A stretch of DNA of 64,000 nucleotides, taken from assembly GCF_047495875.1 (NCBI RefSeq), contig NC_092467.1:13109566-13173565 (forward strand), read 5' to 3'. Shown here one piece after another: positions 38,901 through 53,269 of this stretch. The position numbers were made by a program, and so were the translations under genes. The notes below the pieces were generated by a model. That model searched no databases, was not told where the DNA came from, and was given only the letters and a program-made list of their open reading frames with translations. This stretch comes from Pithys albifrons albifrons (Eukaryota; Chordata; Aves; Passeriformes; Thamnophilidae). Positions within the stretch are counted from its first letter, which is position 1; each line of letters starts with the position of its first letter.

Positions 38901-41900
38901 TAATGGCCCTTCATACCCTTCCTGGAGGACAATGACTATTGTTTCTGGTCATTATTACCATGCTCGTTACGATTCCCGTCTCTTCTGGGCTTTTATCCTA
39001 AATAGGTTTCTTTCCGGCATTCTGCTAATGTGTCATTGGTAGCCACTCGGGAGAACCGAGTCACGGCAGGTTAGCTGAACCCTGGGGAGCCCTTTCTTTG
39101 CAATTAACTCAGCTGTGTGCCAGGTTTTCATTAGAACACGATAATTGGTAAGCCGAGGTATTGCAGGACGCTGCAATATTTTCATTGCTTATGATTTATT
39201 TTCCTCTGTAGAGGTGGTCATGTTGTGTAGGTCGTTTCTGGTTGGAATGACAGAGAAGCTGTGCTACAGTGAAGTGATTTACCACAGCTGTAAACACGTG
39301 TGTAATATACTTCTAGTCTCTTTGCCATGTATGCTATGTGTCATGAAATATTACCATTGAGTGTTTAATATACCAGAGCACAGCAGGAGATGATATCAGA
39401 TTAATTACACTCGTTAAGTATATAAATCATGGCTTTGAAGCTGCAGTTGCTCAAGTACATATGCTACTTTCTTTATACACTACCTCAAAGGGTGTCAGGT
39501 GAGCTGCTGCCTGCACTGCTCAGGTTTGTTGTTTTCCATAGAGGTCAAGTACTCTCATTTCCCAGCTTTGCTGAGGCTTCTCATCTTTACCATCTTTAGG
39601 ATAAAAGCAGTACAAGCTTGTTCTAGAAAAATAAATTTTTAGACCACAGTAAAGCTGAAAACTGGACTAATATTAACATGCAGTTATGGAAGTTCATGTG
39701 TTGGGGTGACTGTGAAGTGTGCGTGGTGTTGTCTTTTCCTCCTTTATTGAGTCAAAGCTCTCACTATTACAGCCCTCCAATGCTGCATTTAGAAAACTTT
39801 TTGTTCTAGTTGCTTTCTCCATATTCTCCACGTGACCTGCACATTCCAAGTCTTGAGGGACACTTTGTGCTCAGCTGTACTTTTCCACCAGCATTTGCTG
39901 ATAATTAGAATCTGTTCTTTCTACCAAGGGCCTTGAGGTAGGCAGCTCCTACTGCAATTCCTTAGGTTCCTTTTCACTTTTCCATCCCTTAAGACTTTGA
40001 ACAAAGCTGGGTTCCTGTGAACTGTGAGCTTCAAAGTACCTCTATATCCCTCTCTCCCTTCTTGTTTTATCCCTTCAAGAATTGTATTATTATTCCAAAC
40101 TTTCTAGTCCTCCTTTGATACTGAATTTAGACTACTCAAAGGGCCAAAGAATGGGATTTAGGTCTAAGCCAGTGTCTGCTAAAAAATCAGTAGTCAATTT
40201 TTCGCTGGAGAAGAAGAACATTTTGGAAGTGAATGGGAGTTAGGCCCTTTCATTAGTGCTTTGTTCCATTTGTTAGCTGGTCTCAGGCATATGCCAGAAA
40301 TTGATACACATGTCAGTTTGCTTCTTAACAGCAATTCTGTTTTGTTACCAACTACATAAAACTGTCATATTTAGAAGAATTTGCACATATAATATGTGTT
40401 TCATGTTTAATGCAGGGAGTGCATGCTGCTCTACTCGCATCTTCCTCTTGCTAACAAGTTTGAACCTATTTTTACATGAGCTGTTATGCTGCCCCCTTTC
40501 TTAGCAAAACAGGAAATTTCAGGTATACATACCTAACCTGTGTGCTTAGCCTTGCAAACAGCAAACACTTGCAAGTCAGTGTTTGGTTAGGTCTAGTCAC
40601 AACATGTATTTTACAGCACATGTGCGGAGAGATCTTCAAGAAGACCTTTGTGTGAAAACAAGGAGTGAAAGCTCCATACTTTGCAGCAGCAGGATTTTGA
40701 CCGTTTTGTGATCTGTGTGTTCCTGCTAAACCACTTCTCTGCATCTGTTTACAACTAATTTTCTTTGTCAGAAGTTTTTCTCCCCCGCCTTCCAAAACAT
40801 CTGTTTATGATACTTTTTACATTTCTATGACTGAATCATGGTCTGATGTGTAACTACCAGTGGTTTCTTTAGATGAAAATTAAAAAATAGTAACAGCCTG
40901 TATGTATTACAAGAATCTGTTGAAGTCTTTATGGCCTAGACCATTAATAGCAGAATTCTTTTTCTTGTCAGACTTGGTAGCATCATATCTGAATTTTGCT
41001 AAATCAGAATTGAGTCTTTCAGAAACCATTGTGCAATACTTGCTTAGAATTCAGTTGATATCAACCATCAGACTCAATGCAGCTGTTCTCTCTTAAGTTC
41101 AAAAAACAAAACTTCCACAAACATGTCAGCATATTCAGAACAAAGTTAAACCATTCATACAGTCATTATCAATGACACTGGTATGTTCAGGGTAATCTTG
41201 AAATTCCAAGGTTAGTCAGTTGTCGAGGGGAAGAGTAGGATGGAAGCTGATTACCCACTATGTGTACCTAGAAGTTCTCCTTAAAACTGTTTAATAATAA
41301 ACTCTACCCACTTCTATGAACTTAAATTCTTAATGTACTGAAACAGAAGTTTCACAAATGTGAAAACTGAGCATCTCTCTAGGAGATTTTCCTTTGTTCT
41401 TGAACAAATAAAAGAGTATAACAAAAGCTTGTGACAATTGCTTGGTATGATTTAGTTCAGACTCAGGCCTGTGATTTCTTTTGGCTCGTATACAGTGAGT
41501 ATTACGCTGTGTTAAAAGAAAAGCTACCATAGTCCTCGGAATTATTTACAGTTTAAAATATTTGGTCTACTTTAAGGGTCCTATGGGATTGTTCTGGTAT
41601 ACACTATGATTTTCCAGTGTTGCCTGTGAATTTCTTGATAGCACTTGTGATTCAAATTGACCTGTCTACAGTCTGTGTGAATCTCCATACAAAAGAAGGA
41701 TATGTACAACTACTCTATTAGGAGGGTAATAATTTTTGAAGTGTTTTCTGGACATCTTATAAGAACAGAAGGCAATGGAACAGCTTGTTCTGCTCTTTTT
41801 TCAATGAGTAATGAAGTGTTGAATTTTTATACTCTTTAAAGCAAATTCAGGGAAAAATAGCATTAGAGATTTTGGATGTTAGAACTGTTTGTGTGATGTT

Positions 41901-43760
41901 TCAGATATAGGTAAGAGATATTCTAATGTTTGTTCCTAGTTCTGGTGAGCTGATCCTGGCTCTCCAGTATGAGGATGTACTGGTGTTTTGTGCCTGGGAT
42001 ACATGATGTTATAAATGCTGCCTTTGGCCTTAACTCCTGTAACCCTACATATCAACATGCCAGTACGAGAGTCCTTTACAGGTTGGGATACCCCTTGCCA
42101 CATTTTTTTTCAAGCTATTCTGACTTTCTTGTGTAATGCTGTTTTTCTTTCCCCACCCTGTACATAGGAAGAAATATGTTAATGAGAATACAAAACTATT
42201 GTTTCATAAAAGATGAAATAGACATTATTCCATGCCAGTATAAACTGCCGGTATAAACTACCGGTTTTTCTGTCTCCAGCAAACTGGATTCTTTGCATTC
42301 TTTTGTCCCAAAATTGCCTTTTGGCACACATGCTTTGGTGTCAAATTAGTTTTTTTGATAGGATGGTGTTTGATATTTTGTGTAAGATCATATTTAACTA
42401 CTTTGTTTTGGACTTTTCCAGATAAAACTCCTTTCTTGTTTGTTATGACCTTTACTGTTTCATTTAGTTTGTTTGCTTTCCAATTTCCACACTTCTTGTG
42501 GAAGTGTCTGTTTTCCACTGCTATTGCTTCATTCCAGTGTCACTGATTACTGAAGTTCTTTCATCTGTCAATATACACCATGTCTATTAAATCCCTCTCA
42601 CTGTGACTTTCACCTCCTATTTTTTTTTCTATTGCTGATGACTTTGTCTTTGTAATGATGTTGCTTGATTTACCATTGTTAGCTGTTACTCAGGCTCCAA
42701 ACTCTATTTCAAATCTGTCTTTTTTTTCTTTGAACTCAGGAACTGACTGGGGGAGTTTGTGTCTTTCTAAGGAGATGCTATAAAAATTAATAGCTTAACC
42801 TGCAATCAGTGTGGTAAAGTGGGGGTTTTAGGGAATTCACTGGTTTTAAACTTTTTCTGCATTTAATTGTTGCTGTGATATGTTAACATTTTACAGCACA
42901 GGATTGCCTTGTATGTCTAATTCATACATGAAGACAAAGACCGGCTGTTCTTTTCCCATCAAAATGTAGTCATTGATGTTGCATTGTTAGTAAGTAGGTG
43001 CACTAAAGCCTACTAGTAATAAGAAAAGGCTGAATAGCAATTTCTGATGCACAGAAAGCACAATAGTCTTTTGCTAGATTTGGTTTTATGTGTGTTCTTA
43101 GCAGAATGCAAGCATTTCCTGAGGATTGCTCACGTGGAGCTGCTGAGGAATTAACTTTCTTAAAGGATAGAAGAGCAAAACTAAAATTCCTGAAGGTGAA
43201 ATACTCTCTGCAGTCAGTCTGTCCTCTGTGTTCATACAGCATTGTTTACTCTTTAAAGTTCCTTTAGCTTAACATTGGAAGCTGCTTTGTTTCCTTTATA
43301 CTATTCTTGACATTAAATAAATGCTTCTTTTACAGAGTGCTTTTTTTATACCTGAGTAGTACAGGATTAGAAGTATTGCTTATACACTTACATGATGCAG
43401 AAGCAAAGTTAGGCTCATGCTTCACTTCTTCCTAAGTCCTTCTCTGCTTACTTTAGTTTCTGTTAAAATTATATGCAAATGGAGCATATCTGGATTTTTT
43501 TTATAAATGAGAATTTCATAGGTGCAAATTTCTTTTTTTATCTGATAGAAATTATGATTTAATCATCATGTACATAAATAATATTTTAAAGAAAAGTCTT
43601 AGTGCTATTGTGGAATTTAGCAAAAATCTGTTCTCTCAGATTGAGAACTGATGTCTGTTTTTGTGAAGATTGTGGTTTAAAGTATTCATCTAGTGCTTAA
43701 AGAATTTTAGTGACTTTGGCCTGTAAACTATATGCCATTGCTCTAAATGCACCAATATTT
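38901..43760. other. Non-coding DNA downstream of the CpG island
   Basis: No gene is recognised. The first 270 bases still carry scattered CpG and a short perfect hairpin (ACTCGG, 5-base loop, CCGAGT, at 39045-39061). Further right the plus strand looks T-rich, with short chance frames only (up to 103 codons). A 13-bp tandem duplication at 42235-42265 is listed separately. It could be the first intron of a transcript starting at the island. Confidence 0.6.
42235..42265. repeat. 13-bp tandem duplication
   Basis: The unit CCRGTATAAACTR is present twice (42235-42247, 42248-42260), followed by the beginning of a third (CCGGT). This is a small local duplication with no evident function. Confidence 0.75.
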
Positions 43761-44256
43761 CATAGAATCATAGAATAATTTGAGTTGGAAGAGACCTTAA
43801 AGTTCATGCCATAGCAGGGACACCTTCCATTACATTAGGCTCGTCTGGGCCCCGTCCAACCTGGCCTTGAACACTATACCAGGGCTAGGATATCCACAAC
43901 TTCTCTGGGCAACATGTTCCAGTGCCTTACCACCTCACAGTAAAGGATTTCTTCCTAATGTCTAATCTAAACATACCCTCTTTCAGTTTAGGTACTTGTA
44001 AAAAGTCCCTCACCTCCTCTTTTGGTTCCCTTTGGGTACTGGAAGGTGCTGCAAATGTCTCTAGGGAGACCTTTGCTCCAGGCTGAAAAACCACATCTCC
44101 CTCAGCCTGTCTTCACAGTGGAGGTGCCCCAGCCCTCTGAGCATATTTGTAGCCTCTTCTGGATTTGTTCCAACAGTATTCCAAAGCCTTTTTTGTGCTG
44201 GGGGCTCCGGAGCTGATTGCAGTAGTTCAGGTGGGGTCTCATGATGACCTGCTGTT
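43761..44256 (-). mobile_element. CR1 LINE 3' end, truncated, minus strand
   Basis: The left edge reads CATAGAATCATAGAAT, the reverse complement of the ATTCTATG octamer that ends CR1 elements, so the element's 3' end is at 43761 and it reads leftward. Next come blocks typical of the reverse complement of a CR1 tail: CCGTCCAACCTGGCCTTGAA, CCACAACTTCTCTGGGCAAC, TTTCTTCCTAATGTCTAATC, CCAGGCTGAA, CTCAGCCTGTCTTCA and CAGGTGGGGTCTCA. The segment covers the 3' untranslated region and the last codons of ORF2. Compared with the usual layout, sequence is missing after the CCTCTTTCAG block (near 43990) and before the final GACCTGCTG (44248). It is heavily 5'-truncated, as most CR1 copies are, and cannot move. 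Frames at 44022-44389 within or beside it are by-products. Confidence 0.93.
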
Positions 44257-47200
44257 TTCCAGCTTTAGTGATTCTATGGTTCTGTTGTTTAATGAGATGA
44301 AGAATAGAAACATCACTGATGGGAAGACAGTGGCACTGGAAAGGGAGACCATATTTAAAATTAATACAATAGGCTTTTATTGGAAATGAGGAGCACTAGC
44401 TATTCTGTGTTGGGTAGGCATCTCTAAAACATCAGAATGTAATAACTTTGTCACAACGTCTTTGTTGAACTTAGGATGTGAAGGTTGAAAATTACTTTAT
44501 GCACTAATTTTAGTATTTTCAGCATTTATGTTTCGCATTGTTACAAGGAATTAGACTGAGTAAGTAATTAAAATCCATAATTAATAGGAAAGAACTTCCA
44601 AAAGGCAGGAGCAGGGCTGAGAGATGCAAGAAGCTTAGAGAGTCATGTTCTAGGACAGTACAGATCCTGATGGCAGTTCTGTACTCTCTGGGATGGAACT
44701 AGAGCTAAAAATGGTTGGCTAGGGACAGGTTGACAGAACTAATCAAGGACAGGAAGAAAGGTCAGACAGAATTATTCAGAATGTGAAAATTCTAACAGCC
44801 AGGGGAAGCAGCACTGTTTCTCTGAGTAATTACTCTTTGGTCACTGAGCAGTATTAGCAATTATCCTGCACCAGGGGTATGCAGACTACTTTTCTGTTTG
44901 CCTTTGGAATTAGATGAAGGTACTAGCAAGAAAACCCCCCTTATGTTGGAAACATTAATGCTCTTTCCTCATAACCTCCCTTCATCAAAGCTCCGTACAT
45001 ACTTTTTGGTCAACTTTTTGTAATTTGTGCTACAGCGGATGCTAAACAGCTCAAATTGCTGTCCATAAGACAAAGTGAGATCAGCTCAAGGTCAGAAGTT
45101 GCTTACTCAGCATTTAAATTTGGAAGTGTCATTGGCACCAAGAGAGTGTGAAGATGCATAGAAAAATCAAATTCTTCTTATAGTATTAAGTTTTTATATC
45201 TCTCAGAGTTAGAATTTTTACAGGGACAAACCAATAGATAAGATCCCCACTTGTCTACTGGCTGAAAACAAATGCCCTGCACTTTAAGCATGATGTGCAA
45301 AAAGATGACTGGCAAAATGTATTTACTTCTTGAGCTGAGGACTAGATTGGGAATTAAACATGTTTTCCACTGTCAATATTTACTGTTTTTTAAATGCACT
45401 AGGGATAATTATTTTTCTGTCAGTGGATATTGAGTGAGAATTGGTGGCAAGACAAGTAAAATGTTTGTGTGGAACCAGGCCAAAAGTGTGTGTCTATATA
45501 TATCTCAAGCCTTCTGCTGTATGAGGTCAGCTGTTCTTTTCTTCTCTGCAGAGTGAACCTGTGTCACTTTAGGGGTCTGAGGTTATTGCAGGAGAATTCT
45601 AATAGATGATTTTTTTTTGTTCTCTAACAGTAATCGTGGTAGCTTTTATATTCTGCCGCCAGAAAAGAAATACCATATTGTATATTGGGAAAATGTACTA
45701 TGTTCATAAAAGTATAATGTTATACTTTGAAAGTTATCTTTCAGTGTCCTTGGAATTTTTTTTTTCATATTTTCCTGCTGATTGTGCTGGAAATTCTGCA
45801 ATGTATTTTCAAAGACATTTATATCATCATTCTTTTCTGTTAAGAGAGGTGATGTTGGTACCATTTGTGGTTGGGTGACAACCAGCAGTCAGTGAACATG
45901 GTAACATTACTAACCCAATGTCAATCTGCAGAGATAATCCTTAGAGAGACAGGTTGAGTTTTTAGAAGTGTTTTACAAAGACTGCTTTAGTTTTATGGTG
46001 TGAATAAATGATGTAAACACATTGCTAAAATTTGTGCGTAACAGCAATTGATATGGTAACAAATAATGAGAAAATCACGGCTGGAGAATTCTATATCATC
46101 TGCTAATATTTTGTTCCAGTCGTGCGTGGCACTATGTATTCATTTCTCGTACTATGTCAGTGTGTTCATGGGAATACTTGAGATTTATCGATATCCTTGT
46201 TCTTCTTAATAAGTGTGCATTCCTTGCAGATGTCCATGTTAAGATGCAGTAGAACACAATTTTACACTGAGATTTTTAAGCCCCTCTGTGTTGTAATATT
46301 TTTCTTATTTTTTCAGTTTTGAGGATTTATTTTAGGTCAAAGGTCTTGTTACTCTGTCTCAGTCAGTGGTTAGCTACTCAATATTGTACAGCAAAAATGA
46401 TTATGCATACCAGAGGTCAATAGTACAGAAGTATTATAGATCACATTGCCCTGTCCTAATCAATTGAACTATATTACACAATTCAAGGTTGTAATAATAT
46501 TTTACTCAAGCATGATTAGGATGTAAAGGAAGTAGACTTTGGGATTTTAAGCTACATACCTGTGATGGGATATATTCTCTTTTATTCAAGAGTATCAAGA
46601 ATGTATAAGTAGATTGCCACTGTGTCCTGCTGTCAACTGTAATTGCACAAAGGTATTGGCCAAAGACTGATAGTCCTGCCAATGTGTCAGTTTGTTACCA
46701 CTGACTGCAGTGGAACTCCTACTGGATTGCATTGACTTGAATAAGGGGAGTTTGACCACATTTCTTGGTTACTGAACCAGTCTGGTACTTAAATGCAGTT
46801 AGCTATTCTGTTGCTGCACAACAATAAGATCCTGTTACATTTTGTTATTAAGTTTCTTGAAATATTGTAAGAATTTTGATTGTTTCCACTGTTCTGATCT
46901 TTAAGAACTGTGTTTCAAAAACTTTCTAATCTCCTTACATGGTCAGACTTCATTGCACTTCGTTACCTGACTTTGTGCATGAAAGTCCTTTTAAAAAGTA
47001 GAAAAAGAGAAGTTTCATTTTTAAGAATAGTCGCTTTTTTGAGGTTCCTTTATTTCACCAGTTCTAATACAGTCTAGCAATGATGTCTCTCTCTTAGTGC
47101 TGACTCTTACAGAAAGCTTGCTGCAGACATATGTGGAATGTCTAAGCCTTTCTCTTCTAGGATTTTCATAGAGCTTTTTCTGTTTACTGCAATGTCTGAC

Positions 47201-50200
47201 CTGGATTCAAATCTGGTAATTACCAGAGTCAAGAAAGTCATCAGCTAACTGTCAGTTTTACATATGTGTTTGCTGAGGCTCACTTTCAAAATGAAAACCA
47301 CATTCTTTTCCAGATATCTTGCTTTACAGTAATTTGCAGAGAATTAAAAATAGATACCCTGTTTAGGAATTAAATAGCTCCAGTGTCTGGTTGGGCTTTA
47401 CAGACCAACATGCACTGAAGATTCTTCAGGCAAACAGAATAGTCTAAGTACGTGTTTTTCTATTTAATGGGTAAATTTTACAAAATCTAATTAATTATAA
47501 CCAGAATGTAATTGTTGTTGTTGAAATACTTGTTATTCACATCTTAAACACATACTGGCTCTTACTCAGGGACCTACTGAATTGTGTTGCTTTGTCGGGT
47601 GTTTCCTCCAGTTGCTACTTTAAATCAAACCTATAGTGTGTACTCTTGCTTATATCTGTAGTAACTTTGTTGCCAATATGTGAGATGTCATTGATATTAT
47701 ACTCTTCACTGAAAAATGGCGTCTCTGGAAATTAAAGCTGATGCCAACTTTGTCCTTTCATGGGTTAGCTGAATGTTTGAAATGTGTAAAGGGAGGTAAT
47801 AAACCAAATGGCCAAGCTGCCAGTTACCGTGCTCTTTGTTGGCTGCTGTCTCTCCAGGTTTCAATGTCCATCAGAAAAATCAGAGATCTCTTAATCACAC
47901 CTACTTCATGTCTAAGAAATTGGTAATTGTTGCTGACATGAGTTTGATATGGGAGGCATGTATCTTAAAATATCGTTTTGAATTGTATAGAAACACATTA
48001 AAAGGGAATAATTACTTGTGAAATCAGCAACAGTGTTAAACCTAAGTCACCATAGTTCAGAGGATTCCAGTTTTCTTAATTTGGATTTACTTCAATATGG
48101 ACTGGAGGTGAAGTGATGATTGTGAACCCATCTGTTATTGGGGATGTTAATATCATGTTTCCTTGAAACTATATAACTTTCTTCTACAACTGAAATTATA
48201 ATCAGATATATGGGTTCATCATGTAAAGATCGTGAATCTCCTCGAAAAATACCGATATAGATCAGACTTTTGCTCCTTGTTACCTTCCATATAGACCTGC
48301 ATAATGTTCAGCCATTGTTCTTCATTGTGTTGTTTTGGGTTATGATTTTTGGTACTATTAAAGATTCCAGCACACTTTGTGGCCAACAGTGAAATTGTCT
48401 AACTTAATTAGCAAGGAGGTTTTTTGGGTGTTTGGGTTTGGGTATCCTTACTGTATAAAAACTTTTAAACCTAACATTTCTGTAATAAAAAGGTCTTATT
48501 TAAATAATATTTTCAAGAATTGCAGAAAATTCTTTTCTGTTCTAGTAGAGTATTTTTTTATAAGAGTTGAGATGTAATCATGCAGGCAAATGCAGAGTAT
48601 GCTGCCATGTACATAAGGAACCATTTACTGAGTCACTGTCATTTTAACAGCAGGGAACTTGACTCCCCAAGCTGTTTCTAAAGCATTACAGGCTCATTGA
48701 GTCAGGACTAAATAACACCCAGCTGAGTAAGAACAAACACCTGTCAGATAATCCAGGTAATAGCTGGTTTAGTTATCAGTGCCCTTCTCTAGCTGCTTCA
48801 TCTTCCCTGCCTCTCTGAATGTATGATGTATTTCCTACAACATCATGTTTAAAATCTTCAATAATCCTGTAATGACAGCTGATGGAGGCCTTTTATATGT
48901 TGATTCCTTTTCTTCCTTGGTTTTGGAAAAATAGCAAAAGTTTGCATGATGAAATCCTCTTTAGACTGTTTCTTTTTGTGTGTAGATGTATTTCAGATGG
49001 GTTTTCCCCTCTTTGGAGAAGCATAAGTCTGTCAATGTTAGTAATTGCTTCTGGAATACGTGTCATCTTTTTCTTCAGTGAGAATACAACTATTTAAATT
49101 GAATTCTTCTGTGAATATGCTGATTTCATAAATATGGCTTTACATTGCACATTTAATGTCAGTGATACAAAGGTGACATGGGAAAGTTGTAGATTGAGAA
49201 TAACCAGACTTCTGAGTCTGCCTTTGCATTTGGGGTGGCTCTGCATCCTTGCCCAGGAAACAGGACAAACAGCTTACAATGAGCTCTTTTAAAAGTTGTT
49301 TCAAGTATGTTTCCTGTTGTTCAGGTATAGAGGAAACTCTAATTCTGGTACTTGTTGAGTCTTGAGTTAGTCTGCAATCTTCCCGCTGTCCTAGCATAGT
49401 TTTCTGTAATGCACATTTCTGTTTTAATTCAGAATATATTACATCCTGCTGTATCTGGGTGCAACATGATACTGTCAGCTTTGACAGTTTGATCCTCAGT
49501 GTTGCTGTAAAGCATATAATTCTCAGCAAATCTGATTGCTTAATTAGCTGAATATTATTAACCTCATAAATTCAAATGGAGGTTTTTCTGTTACAAGCTG
49601 TCCAGTGTAACTGTACTTCAGCAAACTGGCTTAACTGTTTTTAGTCTTTTTTTAATGGAAACTTTATCTAGGCTGAAAATCTGTCAGCGTTTAGTCTGAA
49701 TCAAATCAACACAGTTAATGCTTAGGCTAGGCTGTTTCTTTGCTCTCTTGTGGTAAACTGTGACATGCAGTCCTTGAGTTAGGTGTCTGATCTGCAGTGC
49801 GGGAAGTGGCTTTGAGAAGACTGGAGGCAAATGCAGACAGCCATTAAAGGGAAGGAATACCTTTCTGTCATTCTGCTCAAATGCTCTGGGAAATGAGAAA
49901 CTGGCATTAATGGGTTCCAAGCAATGTGATCAAACCATATTGTTGTGCTGGCAGAAAGGGGAGATGGCAGTAGGGAAGATCAGACAGTGGGTGTAAGTTA
50001 AAAGGGATCATGTGACACTCGACAGAGTGGCAGATATATGTTGTTGGCTGATGGAAGCAAAGAGAGGAAAAAGTAGTCAGGAATCCATTGTGTATATATC
50101 ACATGCTAGCAGCCTGTAATGCTCCAACTGAAATGCCTCATACTGTGTAAGTTTTCTGGTGCAGCTTCTACTAGTTCCTCATCAGAAGTTGGGCTTTTCC

Positions 50201-53200
50201 TACCTTGGCACCTTTCAGTCCTCCAGTCTCACGAAGTGTTCTGCTACCTGGCCTCTTCATGTTTGAGTTCAAGGCTAATCCTGTTCTCTAATGCTTGTTG
50301 GTAATGTCTCAGCTCCTCAGAGGTATTTAGGTGGGTTCTGTAGCTGGGTTCTCTTCCACATCCCTTTCTACAAATACATGTCAGTAATTGATTTTGTACA
50401 GCTGTGTTTTGCTTATTGAAATCTGTCTTTAAATTTAAATCTTTCTCAGAGCCTTATTCTGCAACAGCAGTAATATAGGAGAGAATAAATGTGTCTCTGG
50501 CAAACCCTGAAATCTGATACACAATCCCCTGGGAAAGTGTCTTATTAGTGCTTTTGGAATATAATTTTGCCTTTACTGTGACAGAACTGTGAACTTAAAA
50601 TTGTAAGCAGAACCAAACTGAATTTTCAAGACTCAGAAATTTCATTTCTTAAATCATACTGACAAAGAAAGCAGGTTTTCTGTGAGACAGTGCGTTGGGA
50701 GAAGCTACTAACCATTATTAATAAAAGGGCCTAAAGGAGGCAACTTGCTGAAAATAAAGCTGATAGGGCAAATGACTTTAATTTCCAGGATCATGGGGGA
50801 ATCTAATGGGGTAGTTTGGGGAAATCAGGCCAATAGTTATGCCTATGATCATCTGTATCTGATCTGTGATGCTTTAGAGTTAGGATACTTTGCTGGTATT
50901 AAAGAAAAAAGATTAATCTTGTTAAGGGGCAGTCCAGGATGACTAATTAGCTGATACAGGATGTTGTACCTTGATCTGGCTCTGCTTCAAGTCATATTAT
51001 AATGATAGTGGTATTTTAGGAGCTATGAACTTCGGTATCATGGAATTTGGATGAAATATTTCTGACAATCTGACAGACAAGATGACAACTAATAAACAGC
51101 TAATACCAACACAGGTTACCCAGCATCTGCTGAGGCTGGCTGGGTGTGCATGCGAAGATTTACTCACGTGTTAGAACTTCTTATTCATGCAAACATACTT
51201 GTATTGTTGTTATGCCAATAAAAGAGGTTATGCTGCAGAAATCACTTTGCATTCAGCGTGTGATTACCTTGAACTCTTTTGAGTGGTACAAACTGAAGAT
51301 ATCTTCACTTCTGGAATGCTATTAGTTCAAGTTGAAGACACTATACACAAAGTGAGATATGAAGTTAATCTGGGTCAAGGCTCTAGGCTTATGTATTCAC
51401 CATGTTTGGTGAGATATACTTTTTAAACCATTTTCTGTAATGTTCTCCATGGCACATAATAGATTTGTCATTTGCTATCTTCAGGATTTAAAGATAAGTA
51501 CTGAATCTTAGTTAAAAAAACATTGGAAGATGCTACTTAGATCAAACTTGGTATTTCCCCAGGTAGTAATGCGCTACCTGCAGCTCACTTCCAAGGAAGA
51601 GACTGGTGTATTTGCTACAGGCCACAGCTCATTCTGGGCTGCGACCACGCTTTTGGAATAGTCACATTTAAGGTGTGACACTAAGTCCTTGTACTCCAGA
51701 AACAAGTGCAGGATTGTGAAGAGGTGCATAGCTCTTACATAATACACCTAAAGGAAAACTAGAGGCAGGCTCTGAAAGCCTTTGTACAGCAGGGAGGGGT
51801 TTGCTTTTCAAATGCAGTGCCAGGAAATATCTTGTAGTAAAAGGGTAATTGTGTTGTACTGTGCCTTGGTGATTGTCAGAAAAAACAGAGGCATTTTGTT
51901 GCTGGTAAAGTTGCTTTGCACAGGAGTTTAATGTCATGGAGGTGTCCTATCAGTTGCAGGCTGATGTTGCATCATCATGCCCTCTTTGACTTTTACTGTG
52001 TAGTAGCAATGTTTAGCTTTAGTTTGAACCCAGAGATGTGGGATTTTCTTGTTCTGCCACAAAGGATTGTATGACTTCATAATATGATGAAAAAGTAAGA
52101 TGAAGAATTTAAATTTGTGATTCCTTTAACATTGAAAACATAGGTTTGTATTGGTTTAGTTAAGATATGACTTTTCAAGGAGATAATGAATCCGTTGTGC
52201 CTGGTCTGCAGTGGGGTAGAAATCCATGCAGATGGCTCTCATTTCACCCTCTATTACTACTAACCACGGAGTAACTTTGAAAGCTTCAACCTCTCATTTC
52301 ACTTCTTGTAATCTTACATCAAAGCCTATTTCTAGCTGTGCTTAATAATACTTTGTTTTATCCAGATACAAATCAGACTTATTAATTGCCCTTATTCTCT
52401 ATTCTTGACCTGTTTGAATTTTAGTCAGTAGCAGAATTATTGCTACATGCTGATAACTCTGTTGTCATTTTGCCGTTGACTTTTTGTTATTTTTACTAAA
52501 AAACTCCAAACACAATCTTTTGTACTAATTTTAATTTTGAAGTCTTGATATATTCCCACAGGCCCTTTGCAGTTAACTTGTAAAATGTTTATCTTGCATG
52601 CTGTCATCTTACAAAACCAAAACTAAGGGCTGTGTTTTGGGGTCTGGTGCTGTGTACTTACGTGAGTGGACTCACATGAATTCTCCACAGCACTGCTAAA
52701 ACTGTTGCATGAGCACAGAGACCAGGATGCTGTAGTTTTCAATATTATGCAACATCTTTCAGATTCACAAAAAAAAAATTAAGTGCCCAGATACCACTAG
52801 TGAACTGATTGTGCCCAATGTGCCTTTGATGAAGGTAGTTAAGCTGTTGACAGGTGTCTTGGAAACTTGTTCCTCTGTAATTGAACATAAGTCCTCCTAG
52901 ACACTCCCTTTACTCAGCAGTGTCCATTCAGGAGGAAAATAAACTCTATTTTCTGACTTAAGATTTCCTGCAGATTTTTATAATTTTTGGGCTTTCACAT
53001 TTCAAAGCATTGATAAATTAGACTTTTGATACCAAAGCCCTTTCTTTACATAGAATAGACACTGCGCTTTGATAATTGTTTTTTCTAAATTTTTTTTCAT
53101 CTTTGCAATTCACAGCTGCTTGGTGTTGCTGTTGATGGGCTCTAAGCAGCAGCCAAGGATAATAAGTTCAGAAAAACTGATTCCTAGCTCTGTACAAGAC

Positions 53201-53269
53201 AGAAGGCATGTTGCCATGGCAGTGTGCTGTATGGTCTGTAAAGTATTTGGAGGTGTTTGTGAATTATCG
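44257..53269. other. Non-coding DNA, no gene recognised
   Basis: Only isolated short frames are seen, the longest being 129 codons on the minus strand at 49140-49529, without a recognisable domain. A repeat-free patch around 48601-48760 contains CACCTGTCAGATAA (48738-48751), a merged E-box, TGTCA and GATA-type site, and could be regulatory. Nothing else stands out. Confidence 0.6.

Noticed and set aside
39045..39061. Perfect ACTCGG/CCGAGT hairpin near the CpG island
   Set aside because: A 6-bp stem is expected by chance; no further structure seen.
44022..44216. Plus-strand 64-codon frame
   Set aside because: It lies on the antisense strand of the CR1 tail and is a by-product of that repeat.
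49140..49529. 129-codon minus frame
   Set aside because: No family motif, no splice context and no CpG island; treated as chance.
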